Assembly: GCA_022316685.1 (NCBI GenBank)
Contig: JAKJHU010000082.1
Coordinates: 2,108,001-2,172,000, forward strand
Length of the DNA stretch: 64,000 bases
Reading direction: 5' to 3'
Source of the DNA: Progne subis subis
Lineage: Eukaryota; Chordata; Aves; Passeriformes; Hirundinidae
Part shown: positions 55,436 to 64,000 of the stretch, piece by piece
Position numbering within the stretch: the stretch's first letter is position 1
How the letters are laid out: each line of letters starts with the position of its first letter
The notes under the pieces: generated by a model
The model's input: only the letters and a program-made list of their open reading frames with translations
Databases searched by the model: none
What the model was told of the DNA's origin: nothing
Made by a program: the position numbers and the translations under genes

Positions 55436-55493
55436 GGCGGGGGGGGGGGGGGGGGGGGGGGGGGCGGGGGGGGGGGGGCGGGGGGGGGGGGCG
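55436..55493. repeat. Interrupted poly-G block (runs of 26, 13 and 12 G)
   Basis: Three uninterrupted G runs at 55,439-55,464, 55,466-55,478 and 55,480-55,491 are separated by single C residues. The plus strand is a strong G-quadruplex former and the minus strand is C-rich. It lies about 470 bases before the GPC1 CpG island. Exact run lengths are unreliable in most sequencing chemistries, and polymerase slippage or misassembly is possible. Confidence 0.9.
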
Positions 55494-56111
55494 AGCACAG
55501 TGATGGTGTTTATGTGTGGGGTTTCTGCTGTCTTGTAAGGTTTAAGCCCACACAAGTGCTCCAGCAGAGGCACGGGCAGATTGCCTCCCCTTTCTTCACA
55601 GGGAACAACTGCTCTCCAAAGGCTCGGGAATGATCCTTTGTCTTCTGTCTGTCGCGAAGCAAGTTAGGTGCTGGCCAAAATACTTTAAGCTCATTTAGGG
55701 AAACACACGGGCATCGTCTCGACGCACAGGTGATCCCATACGCCTCAGTTCTGCGAGAGGCAGCTCAAAACGCGGCTGGCAGAGCTGCAGAGCGCCAGTT
55801 TCAGGAGCTGGCAGGCTGTTGTACGAAGTAAACTCCAAGTCTGAGAATCTGTCGTAGAAAATTGCCTCTCTTCCCACATCTGCTCTGGAAGGGGCACTTT
55901 CAGCCTCCCCAGGACCTGGCCGGGACTCTCCGGCTCTCAGCTGAACTGCTTTCCCCTCGCCGGTCTAAGCGTGGAATGATTTAAGTCTTCCGCACGGCCG
56001 TATTGCCACCACGCCGGGGAACTCCGGCTGCTCGGGTTAAGCACCGGGGCCACGCCGCAGACAAAGCAGGGCTCGCCGCGCCTTGTCCCCGCGTCCTTGC
56101 CGGAGGACGGC

Positions 56112-56149
56112 GTGCGGGCCCCCGAGCGCTGTGCGGGCCCCCGAGCGCT
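56112..56149. repeat. 19-bp tandem duplication in CpG island
   Basis: Two exact 19-base copies (56,112-56,130 and 56,131-56,149) beginning GTGCGGGCC and ending CGAGCGCT stand head to tail in the upstream half of the island. A looser repeat of CGGGGGCTGA-ACTCGC words occurs at about 56,671-56,725. Both are probably slippage products in GC-rich DNA. Confidence 0.85.
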
Positions 56150-56290
56150 GTGCGCGCCCTGCACGGCCGGGGACCGCGCTCGGGGCCGGACGCCGTGGGA
56201 CGAATGCTCGGGGAAGGACGCTCGAGGACGGCCGCTCGAGGATGCTCCGGGGCCGCTCCGGGCGGAGCGCGGCGCCCGCGGCGGGGGCGC

Positions 56291-56300
56291 GGGGCGGGGC
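56291..56300 (+). promoter_or_regulatory. GC box (Sp/KLF-type)
   Basis: The decamer GGGGCGGGGC is a textbook Sp1/KLF binding sequence. It sits about 610 bases before the GPC1 ATG and about 20 bases from an inverted CCAAT box. It also overlaps the left arm of a 9-bp inverted repeat (GCGCGGGGC at 56,287-56,295 and its complement at 56,310-56,318) that could fold as a GC hairpin. Confidence 0.6.
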
Positions 56301-56321
56301 GGGGGCTGCGCCCCGCGCGGG

Positions 56322-56326
56322 ATTGG
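56322..56326 (-). promoter_or_regulatory. Inverted CCAAT box (NF-Y-like)
   Basis: ATTGG on the plus strand, in the context GGGATTGGCGCGG, reads as CCAAT on the minus strand. NF-Y sites of this kind typically lie 60-100 bases before the start site of CpG-island promoters. That would place a GPC1 transcription start near 56,390-56,430, which is inference. Confidence 0.5.
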
Positions 56327-56473
56327 CGCGGGCCGCGTGATGCCACGTCCGGCGGGGGAAGCCCTGCCCGCCCGGAGCCGCCCCGCCGCCGCTCGGCGCG
56401 CAGGTGGAGCGGTGCCGGCACAGCCCAGCCCGGCCCGGCCCGGCCCCGCCGCGGGAGCGGCCCCGCAGCCCGC

Positions 56474-56496
56474 CCCGCGCCCCGCCCCGCCCCGCC
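56474..56496 (-). promoter_or_regulatory. Clustered reverse-strand GC boxes
   Basis: Repeated CCCCGCCCC words overlap here, giving several Sp1-type sites on the minus strand just downstream of the CCAAT box. They may mark core promoter or early 5' UTR sequence. Confidence 0.45.
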
Positions 56497-56555
56497 GCGC
56501 TCCGCCCGGCCCGGCGGCGCCGCAGCCGGCAGCATCGCGGCGGGACTGCCCGGGG

Positions 56556-56609
56556 ATGCACCGCGCTAAGAACAAAAGCCCTCAGCGCGCTCACGCTCCG
56601 GGGCTTTGA
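56556..56609 (+). other. Possible upstream ORF in GPC1 5' UTR (17 codons)
   Basis: An ATG at 56,556 opens a 17-residue frame that stops at TGA 56,607-56,609, about 295 bases before the GPC1 start. It has G at -3 and C at +4, a moderate context. It matters only if transcription begins upstream of 56,556, as the GC-box and CCAAT layout suggests. No peptide homology is recognised; it could dampen GPC1 translation. Confidence 0.3.
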
Positions 56610-56903
56610 AGCGGCGCGGCCGAACTTGGATCTTTGCCCCCCCGCCCCTCGGCCGAGCCGCGGCGGCGTCCGGGGGCTGAACTCGCCGGGGGTTGAACTC
56701 GCTCGCCGGGGGCTGAGCTCGCCGGCGCCTTCTCCGCACGCCGCGGGCAGCCGGGGCTCGCCCGCCCGCCCGCCGCCCTCGCCCGCCCGTCCCGCCGGGG
56801 CTGCCCGCGGAGGGGCCGCACCCCGCGCCCCCCCGGCCGCCCCCGCGCCGCGGGCCCTTGGCTTTGCCCTTCGCACGGCAGGTGGCGGGGCCAGCGGAGA
56901 AGG

Positions 56904-57060
56904 ATGCGCGTCTTCCCGTGGGGATTTTGGCTGCTGTGTGTCGCCTCCGCCCCGGCTCGCGGTGACAGCGGCAGCAAGGCGAGGAGCTGCGCCGAGGTCC
57001 GGCAGCTGTATGGAGCCAAGGGCTTCAGCCTCAGCGGCGTGCCCCAGGCCGAGATCTCCG
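56904..57060 (+). CDS. GPC1: Glypican-1, first coding exon (partial gene)
   Basis: Glypican-1 is a GPI-anchored heparan sulfate proteoglycan of the cell surface that acts as a co-receptor for FGF and other heparin-binding ligands. This exon encodes the first 52 residues plus one base of codon 53. Residues 1-20 form a signal peptide: a hydrophobic FWLLCV core, then a small-residue cleavage region ending ARG. The mature start has the block [16 protein letters not shown] followed by VPQAEIS, which I recognise as the N-terminus of vertebrate GPC1, close to the human protein. Cys29 should be the first conserved glypican cysteine. The start codon has A at -3 and C at +4, and is the first ATG of this frame. 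The exon ends at a GTGAGT donor in phase 1, consistent with a following codon for Gly. Exon 2 and the rest of the glypican domain are outside the window. Paralogues GPC2, GPC4 and GPC6 share the motif less closely. Confidence 0.93.
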
Positions 57061-59189
57061 GTGAGTCCCGCGGGGGTCGGGGCAGCCCCGGGGTCGCTGC
57101 CGGCCGGAGGATGCCCGGGCACGGCTCGGGAGCCGCGGGGGCGGGGGAGCGCTCGCCGCCCCACGCCGGAGTTTGTCTCGGGTCGTGGGCGGCAAGAAGT
57201 CGGAGCGGAGAGGTTTCCCCGAGAGCCGGGCTCCCCGCGCCGCTCCGCACCGCTGGCAGCGCTGCCCGGGCTGCGAAGGGGCTCTCCCGGCCGCGGCGAT
57301 GCGAACGAACTGTGAGAGGGGGGGCGGTCGCACCGAGTGTTCGGCGGTGATTCTTTTTTCTCATTGTCTCGTTGCTTCTGTTCTGAGCGCAGCTGAAACG
57401 GGTTTCGGGGTTTCGATTCGGAAATCAGAGTGTAACGCGTTTTGGTGTCGGAGCTGGAAAATGCCACGAGGTTGCGAGAGAGGAATCGATTTATTTAAAT
57501 CTTCTAGATGGGAAGCAAACGTGTAAATGGTATTTGCCACTTACTAAAAATGAAGCGGGAGTAAAATGACCCTGTCAAACAAGAAGTGCAGAGGAAACCT
57601 GTGCAACCTACATTAGAGCGTGTCCCCTTGCCTTCATTCTGGCTTTGGATAAATCTTGGTTGATTTCCTCCTCTTTGTAGAAACAACTGAAATAGCAAAG
57701 AGTATTCAAGGTCTGATTTGTGTTGTGTTTTGGGTTTGGTTTTTTGCTTTTTTTTTTTTTTTTTTCTCTGAAGGCTTGGGGAAAATATGCTGATGCATTG
57801 TAGGGTTTTTTAAGATTCTCGTCAAAGTTTTGATACACCAACTTGTGACCCGTATCCAAGAGCCTTCTCCTCACTTGTGGGAGCTTCCTCCTCCAGACAA
57901 AGCAGAGAGCATGCAGGCGTACGTGCCAGAGCCAACCCACAGGGACACCCCAGGAAAACTGCAGTTTGTAGTGCACATCTAAGCTGTACAGTGCCTTATG
58001 TTGAATATTTCATCAGGTAATTTTTCAGAGACACCAATTTATTGTCTGACCAGTGAATGGAGAAGGCTGAACCATATGCCTACCTCATAAATGTGAATAA
58101 ATTAATACCTTGTCAAGTTATAGCTGAGAGTCAATTTCCAAAGTAAAACGAGCAGTCCTCAGAGGTAAACAGTGGGGAGTTTCAGAATCATTTGAACATC
58201 ACTATTAATAGAATAGCACTCCAGTCGAGCAAGAAAGCGGCTTTTTAAAAATTTGCATCTAATTATTACAGATGTGAGTACATTAGCTGTCGTGTTTCGA
58301 GTGGGAAGTTCTTGGAAGGCTGAATGTTTACAAACACGTTGAAGGTGGCTGCAGCGTCGTACACAGGGTAGTACTACGGGCAGTCACTGAGGCTCGCAGC
58401 GCCTGCGGGAAAGGTATCGCCTGTCGCAGGATAGCAGCCAGCGAAAACATCTTGTACCTGCAAATTGTTGAGGTTCCCGAAGTGTCAGGACACAGATTTC
58501 CAGGATCCAGGAGTTCTGTTTCCTGCTGTGTGTTGGTAGGAGCATACACGCCACAGTAGTTACAATTGTAGTATCAAACTGGGTGTCTTTGGCTGGTGCT
58601 GCAGACGGGGAAACTCTGTAGATAAATGCCCTGAAAACTTGAGGAAAACCCCATGGAAAGTAATACAAAGAAGTGCTTGGAGGAAGAAGGTCCCACACAC
58701 AAACCTGCTGCTGCTACTGTTAGTCCAGTGTTTAAAACAGCTTCCAGACTTGATGGTTTTCATTGGTAATTACCTCCTGACTGATGCGTGTTCAGGAACA
58801 CATTTTTGTGTCGCTGAATTACTTGCCCAGTGCAGTTAAAACATCAGTGATGGTAGCTATAACCTCAGAAATGTCCTGATGAAGTGCAGTGTTGTGTATC
58901 CTCTGTGCTATTTAGCAGCTGCGCCGGTTGGTGCCAGTTTTGCTGTTTCCAAAAGTGGAGTCTCAAGACCTTCCCTGCAGTATCCCCACACGTACCAAGT
59001 ACGGGATGACGCAGTTTATAATCCCACGTTTGCTCGTTGTTTCATGCTGGTTTTGGTGGCAGCAGTTCAGCTTGCTGGCCATGGGGGTTGTCTCCTGCAC
59101 TGGAGCCTTGTCAGGGTACACCCCTGACACGGTGAATGCATCCACGGGCACACAGCTGAGGAGGGGCAGGTGTCTTCTGCCATGCCTCA

Positions 59190-59393
59190 AGTGAGAAGAG
59201 AGGAAATGGTTGTGCCAGGGCAAGTTCAGATTAGATATTAGAAAAAACTGTTCGCTGAAAGAGTGGCCATGCGTTCGGATGAGGTGGTGGAGTCACTCAG
59301 AGATGTGGATAAGGGGTTGTTACGCTGGTGCTGGCTTGATGACTGGACGAGTTGATATTGAAGAGTTCTTCCAACTTTGGTGATTCTGTGATT
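59190..59393 (+). mobile_element. CR1 LINE, truncated 3' end
   Basis: The stretch follows the avian CR1 3' end step by step: GAGGAAATGG, then a CAGATTAGATATTAG block, CTGAAAGAGTGG, GGTGGTGGAGTCAC, a GATGACTGGACGAG block, TTCTTCCAAC and the terminal TGATTCTGTGATT tail of the 8-bp-repeat type. It is 5'-truncated, as most CR1 copies are, and somewhat diverged. It is oriented with GPC1 transcription, inside intron 1. No reverse transcriptase coding remains. Confidence 0.9.
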
Positions 59394-60483
59394 GGGCAAC
59401 TTTTGTCTTAAGTTAAGAGATGCTGATGAAGTGGGTTCAATGCTGTCTTCAGCTGGACCTGTGCTGAGGTTTCCTGATGGTTGCCTTCTCTATGTTTTGA
59501 GAGTTACCCCATGAACTGTGCTTTTATTTTATTTCTGAGCTGTCTGGAGACAAAAGCCCTTTCCTTTGTCCCTTTCCAAGGAGACCTTGCCTTGCCCTGG
59601 CTCGAGGCACTACTTGGTGCGTGTTGGTGTCGCAGCAGCCCAGCCCCAGGAGCCAAACCACACACTGCCTGCACCCCCAGAGCTGCTCTGCAGAAGGAGT
59701 TCAGCGAGCTCCCAGTGTGCAGGCTCTGACTCAGACTGAGATTGGCTGTGTTTGTGTTGGGTTTAGAACACTCACTGCACGCTTTACACCTTCTAATCTG
59801 TATTCTTAGTTATGATTTAAGAGGATTATGAATAATCTAGTGTCTCTGCAGGTAGTCCCTGCTTGTGGCTGTAGGGATCAGCTGGAGAAGTGGTCACACA
59901 GTTATTAGCTGGCTAATAGATAAGCATCTGATGCAGGGATAGACTCTGGGCTTACCAGATTTCTCACGAACCACCTAGACAGGGTTTCCTGGTTTTTTGC
60001 TAATGTTGTACAATGCCTTTAACATGTCTAAGCACTTTAAATGTGTCAGGTGCAGTTATTAACTGTGTTTAGGGAATACACAAGGTGTTATATCTCAGTA
60101 CTTTGAAGTCAATGGCAAAATTCCCAAACATGAAAGCAGTGTCTGCTCCTGCTAGCACGTCCTGACAGACAGCTATGCACCCAGAGTCTCGAGTGAAGAT
60201 CTGCCTACAAGAAAGTTTCTATGGCTGGGAGAAAAGCCCCCTACTCCTTGAGTTTGGGAAAGTTACACCACTTGCTCCCATGAGTTGTACTACTAATGTG
60301 ATCACAGCTTTCCTGCGTGTTGGAGAGTGTTCCCACTCTCCTTCTGGATGACCCACACCCCCTTTCTCTGATTGCTACAAAATGCAGGAAACCACTTTGA
60401 GAACTTCCAGTTTTTCTGTCTCCTCTTGAGTCTCTAGAGGTAGCAACTGTTTCTGCTGCCTCCTGTTCTTGCTGCCAGGCGCC

Positions 60484-60597
60484 ATGGCCCCGCTGCGGGT
60501 CCCCTGCTCTGGTGACAGAAGGGGTGGCATACCCTGCATAGGGGTGCTTCTTAGTGCCTGTGGTAAGGACTGGCTGTCTTGGGATAGAAGAGAGTGA
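60484..60597 (+). other. Small ORF with optimal Kozak context in GPC1 intron 1
   Basis: A 37-codon frame starts MAPLRVPCSG in the context GGCGCCATGG, which has both the -3 G and +4 G of a strong start. It stops at TGA 60,595-60,597. Within it, TGTGGTAAGG at about 60,560 resembles a splice donor. It could be a chance frame or part of an alternative first exon; no similarity is recognised and there is no CpG island around it. Confidence 0.15.
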
Positions 60598-61581
60598 GCC
60601 TACACCACAAAATATCAGCCTGTGGGGCAGTATCCAGCTATCTCTGACTTACAGGGGTGTCTTGGTGTTGGATGGGTGATGTCGGATGGGTGGCTGCTCC
60701 CCAGTGTCTCGAGCAGCAGTAATTCCTTCATGGACTGGAGACGACCTGAGGGTTGTGATTTGATGTGAGTGTGCTTGGTCCTTGTTCTCCGTTCGGTTTG
60801 GACTTCTGCTTTGGTTTGTTTATTGCTGAGTCTAATCCTTCCTAGACGTGGTTTGCTCTTATGTTGCTCTTCTTGACGTGGGCAGTGGGTGCAGGGCAGC
60901 CAAAGAAGAGGAGGGTACGGAAAAAAGGCAGCTGTCCTTTGCCAGGCTGCACATCCAGTCACACATCCCACACAGATGCTTCCCTGGCTCCCCAGCTGAA
61001 AGGAATCAGAACAATTTTTTAAGCCTTTTAGTCCTTTTAAGCTGTGTAATTATGTTTTATGATGAAAACATTGTCAAGTGTATGTGTTTGAGCCCTTTAG
61101 AGAAGTGTTATCTAAGTAGAGAACAGGTCTGGCAACCAGCTGGGACTTGGTCAGGCTCTTGGAAGGGGGTAATGAAATCCCATCTTGGAGGATATTTCAG
61201 CTGCTGGCACTTCCAAAATGGGACAAGCCTACATCTGTGTTTTGAAACATAAAATTCGGGGCTCCTCCATTCCCAAGGGAAGCTCTGTACCCATGACTAA
61301 AAGGAGCACTCTGTTGATCCAGCACTTTTTGAGGCGCTCGTTCCATTTGGCTTGTATTTCCTCAGGCCAGAGGGGTTTCTCAAGATCAGCTCCACGAGGA
61401 CTCCCAGACGCAACAGCATCCCGTTAATGAACTGACTTTGTTCGGGGCGGATCAGAACGGCCTTTGTAGCCTGCCGGGCTCAGAGTGCCATTTCTGAGCG
61501 GGCAAACCGCAGGGCACGGTGGCGTTTCCCGCAAGCACGTGGGCGGTGTTTGGGTGGGGTGTCGCGGGGGCAGCGAGCGGC

Positions 61582-61957
61582 GCGCCCCGGCGCAGCGCGG
61601 GCGGTGTGCGCGCAGGGAGCGCGGGCGGTGTGCGCGCAGGGAGCGCGGGCGGTGTGCGCGCAGGGAGCGCGGGCGGTGTGCGCGCAGGGAGCGCGGGCGG
61701 TGTGCGCGCAGGGAGCGAGGGCGGTGTGCGCGCAGGGAGCGCGGGCGGTGTGCGCGCAGGGAGCGCGCCCCGGCGCAGCGCGGGCGGTGTGCGCGCAGGG
61801 AGCGAGGGCGGTGTGCGCGCAGGGAGCGCGCCCCGGCGCAGCGCGGGCGGTGTGCGCGCAGGGAGCGAGGGCGGTGTGCGCGCAGGGAGCGCGCCCCGGC
61901 GCAGCGCGGGAGGTGTGCGCGCAGGGAGCGCGCCCCGGCGGTGTGCGCGCAGGGAGC
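61582..61957. repeat. GC-rich minisatellite with 24/39-bp units in GPC1 intron 1
   Basis: Thirteen head-to-tail units can be parsed. The basic 24-bp unit starts GCGGGCGG, has the core TGTGCGCGCA and ends GGGAGC. A 39-bp form carries an extra 15-base block, GCGCCCCGGCGCAGC, in front of it. Unit order is 39, four 24s, a 24 variant starting GAGG, 24, 39, 24 variant, 39, 24 variant, 39 with one change, and a final 28-bp partial. The pair 39 plus 24-variant makes an exact 63-bp higher-order repeat at 61,765-61,827 and 61,828-61,890. Every unit has several CpGs and an 11-base alternating purine/pyrimidine run. Because 24, 39 and 15 are multiples of three, several frames stay open; I see no reason to call a protein. 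The copy number may vary between individuals or assemblies. Confidence 0.97.
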
Positions 61958-61978
61958 GCGCCCGCGCTGGGAGAAAGC

Positions 61979-61993
61979 GCTGCCCTCTAGCGG
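61979..61993 (-). promoter_or_regulatory. CTCF core motif next to the minisatellite
   Basis: On the minus strand the sequence reads CCGCTAGAGGGCAGC. This fits the CTCF consensus CCASYAGRKGGCRSY at all positions except the third, where G replaces the preferred A. It lies 21 bases past the end of the tandem array and contains a CpG. A minus-strand motif would tend to form loops toward the GPC1 promoter side under the convergent-orientation rule. Occupancy is inferred, not shown. Confidence 0.65.
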
Positions 61994-64000
61994 CGTTCCG
62001 CGCCCGGAGCCCCGGCGCCATCCCCGCAGCTCTCGGGGCCGCCGTGATTTTTAAGAGAATCTGCTTTTCTGTCGCCGTGAGATGGATGACTAAGCTCTCC
62101 ACTGAGTAATTATCCTTATCAGCTGTGTCTGAAAAAAAAAACCCCTATTTCAACAGCTTCTTTTGTTGGTGAAGCAAAAGCCTGCTACTTCTTTTTCCAG
62201 AAAATTTGCACGGATGTTTAGCTGGAGACACCCACCAGCACCACTGTGTGAAACTGCAGAGCTCACCTCATCTCTCCCTTTCCTGTTCCTGCCTTGCAAG
62301 TGCCTGTTTTATTTTATTTAAGAACACATGTCACTTAGTGTGTCTGGGCTCTCCGGATGGGCTGGATAGGAGATGTGTGGTTTTGGCAACGATTGTAAAA
62401 CAGTTGGTTTAATGTTCTATTGCTTTCAGTACAGTCGTCTCACGTGGAGGAGACCAGATAAATATATTCCTCTGGGTGATTTCAATAATTAAGTGTGCTT
62501 TGGCTTAGCCACAGGCAGGGTGGGAGCTGGTAACTTCGTATTCAAAAATGTGTATTTAAAGCCAGGGCTTTTTCCTTGTAGGTCACAACAGCTATAACTG
62601 GGCACAGAGGAGCAGAGGCTCTGAGCACCTGCCCACGAGCAGCAGCTGAGCACGGCTCTGTGCCTGACCCACCAGCGCCCACTGCGCTGGGGAGGGGGGT
62701 TGAGGATCATCTATTTTTATTGCAGCATCAAATTGCATTAAGCACAGTATGGTAGGGAAAGGCAGGATGAAAGGATGGCTCCAGCCTCAGAGGGCTGTTG
62801 GTCCGAGCAATATCCTGACCCTGCTGTCTGCAGTAGTCTCAGCACTGTGTGGCTGGGGTGCTGCAGCTCTGGTCTCGTGGCAGCAGCTCGTGTGTTCCTC
62901 CTGCTTGTCTGTGGGGCTGTGGCCGTGAGGAGCAGGGCAGCTGGGGGAGTGACTGACAGCTGGCACTGGCACAGGGAGAAATTTTCTATTTGCTTCTAGC
63001 ATTCAACTCAGAATTTCAGGGGAAGACTAGAGGAATAGACATCTCAATTCTGTGGAAATCCACCAGCTTCCTCGGGGAAAACAGCTTTAATTTCTGTTTG
63101 CTGCCCAGGTCCCTGCTGAATGCTACATGTTTCTGTGTATTGGGTTTCTTTCTTTGCCCCATGGGATGCTTCTGTGTACATGCAGCAGGCAGCTGGCCCC
63201 AGGGAGGGGATGCTGCCAGAACAGCAGGCTGCCCTGGCATACAGCTGGCTCTGCCCAGCTTCTGTCACAGGGCAGGTGTTGCCTCCAGACAGGAGCGCTG
63301 CTTTCCCCCACGCTGGTGAGTGCTCATCTTGCTTCTGCCCAAGGAAGCTGTAACCAAAGCCCCTGCAGAGAGCTGCCTTCAGCGAGCTGTCCTGTCCTGT
63401 CCTGTCCTGCAGTGGTGGGGTGTCCCCTGATGGAGGCACATCCCATTCCACAGCAGCAGGGCTGGGCTCTGCCTCCCCTGGGGACAGGCAGACGGCCTCT
63501 CATGTCCCTGCCATGTCCTGCCCTGCAGAGGGCATGGAGCAAACCTAGAGTCACCTTCTTGGCTTCTCCTTCTGCTGAGTGTTCATTCAGAAAGGGGCTG
63601 GATGTGCTTCTTCTGGTAGGGTGGCAGGAAAGTCACCATCAAGTGCTCTCCTCAGCTTTCCTCTGCCCCTGCTGAACTTGCTGCTTAGATTGTATCTTTC
63701 TGAAAATTCTAAATCACTCCTTTCCACCTCTGAAAGTTAGGCCAGAGTTGGGCCTTCTTTTTCAATTTTCCTCCAAATCCTGACTCCCAGGCACAGCTGT
63801 GAGAAGGAAGGAGGGATGGAGTGGGCAGGCTGTGGGGCAGACATGCCACCTGCACGGGTGCCGTAATAATGTCTTCATCTTTAAATTTACCTGGGAAAAA
63901 GTGAGACTTTTGTTGTGCTGTCTGTGTCTTACTGATGGCTGTGAGGGTAGCTCTGCCCCGTGGTGATGGGGACAGACCCAGGGAAGGCAGGGTCTTGTAG

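Larger units (their letters stand above)
55960..57350. promoter_or_regulatory. GPC1: CpG island promoter of GPC1
   Basis: Base composition switches abruptly from ordinary sequence to very GC- and CpG-dense DNA around 55,960 and back around 57,350. The island encloses the GPC1 start exon, as expected for a TATA-less housekeeping or developmental promoter. It contains GC boxes on both strands, an inverted CCAAT box and small internal duplications. The transcription start cannot be fixed from sequence; the GC-box and CCAAT cluster at about 56,290-56,330 suggests a start near 56,350-56,450 and a 5' UTR of several hundred bases. Long open frames on both strands through the island are a by-product of few AT-rich stop codons, not genes. 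Confidence 0.85.
57061..64000 (+). other. GPC1: GPC1 intron 1 (5' part, runs off the window)
   Basis: The intron opens with GTGAGT at 57,061. No translated stretch downstream resembles the expected glypican exon 2 (the cysteine-rich part that follows the exon 1 motif), so at least 6.9 kb of intron is present. The first 300 bases are still CpG island. The rest is ordinary non-coding DNA with an 18-T run at 57,748-57,765, a CR1 3' end, a GC-rich minisatellite, a CTCF-like site and a short TGTCC pentamer repeat at about 63,388-63,410. In mammals intron 1 of GPC1 hosts the microRNA mir-149; I saw no match to its mature sequence in this part of the intron. Confidence 0.85.

Noticed and set aside
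56322..56347. ER-stress response element (CCAAT-N9-CCACG)
   Set aside because: The CCAAT is inverted relative to the CCACG word and the gap is 16 rather than 9 bases, so it does not fit the element.
56404..57315. 303-codon plus-strand frame through the promoter and exon 1
   Set aside because: It is out of frame with the recognised glypican exon, and reads through the splice donor. A GC-composition artefact.
56037..57467. 476-codon minus-strand open frame across the GPC1 CpG island
   Set aside because: Extreme GC content removes stop codons in all frames, and other long frames overlap it on both strands. The composition is low-complexity Arg/Pro/Ala/Gly and no domain is recognised.
61582..61957. 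CRISPR-like array
   Set aside because: Repeats are directly tandem with no unique spacers, and the genome is vertebrate.
61452..62109. Long repeat-protein frames on both strands of the minisatellite
   Set aside because: The units are multiples of three without stops, so the frames are open automatically. The array lies inside an intron with no splice or start support.

Overview
The window looks like bird nuclear DNA. It carries two fragments of CR1 LINEs with the typical avian 3' end, plus one much older, eroded CR1-clade fragment. Its only confident gene is the first coding exon of glypican-1 (GPC1) inside a strong CpG island. Everything else is non-coding by every sign I can read: stop-dense frames, no splice-consistent exon chains, no tRNA or rRNA, and no intact transposon proteins. 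I cannot name the species.

Layout: positions 1 to about 55,950 are intergenic sequence upstream of GPC1. It is AT-rich to moderate in composition, with homopolymer and simple repeats and few recognisable transposons (old CR1 at about 4,935-5,135, CR1 in reverse at about 40,944-41,062). Several AT-rich islands crowded with homeodomain, POU and SOX-like words look like candidate enhancers, at about 10.0-10.2, 11.8-11.95, 23.6-23.8, 26.9-27.2, 28.2-28.35, 29.5-29.66, 35.5-35.7, 37.1-37.2, 39.3-39.4 and 44.35-44.6 kb. Near the right end of this desert is an extreme G-run block (55,436-55,493). About 0.5 kb later the GPC1 CpG island begins (about 55,960-57,350), with GC boxes and an inverted CCAAT box. 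The coding start is at 56,904 and the splice donor at 57,061.

From 57,061 to the window end is GPC1 intron 1; exon 2 lies outside. The intron holds a sense-oriented CR1 3' end (about 59,190-59,393). It also holds a striking GC-rich minisatellite (61,582-61,957), followed 21 bp later by an excellent CTCF core motif on the minus strand (61,979-61,993).

The best candidate for something unusual is this intronic unit of CpG-dense tandem array plus CTCF core. The array is built of 24-bp and 39-bp units, has a 63-bp higher-order repeat, and every unit carries an alternating purine/pyrimidine core able to form Z-DNA. I found no new protein-coding system. Enhancer calls come from motif reading alone and are weak.
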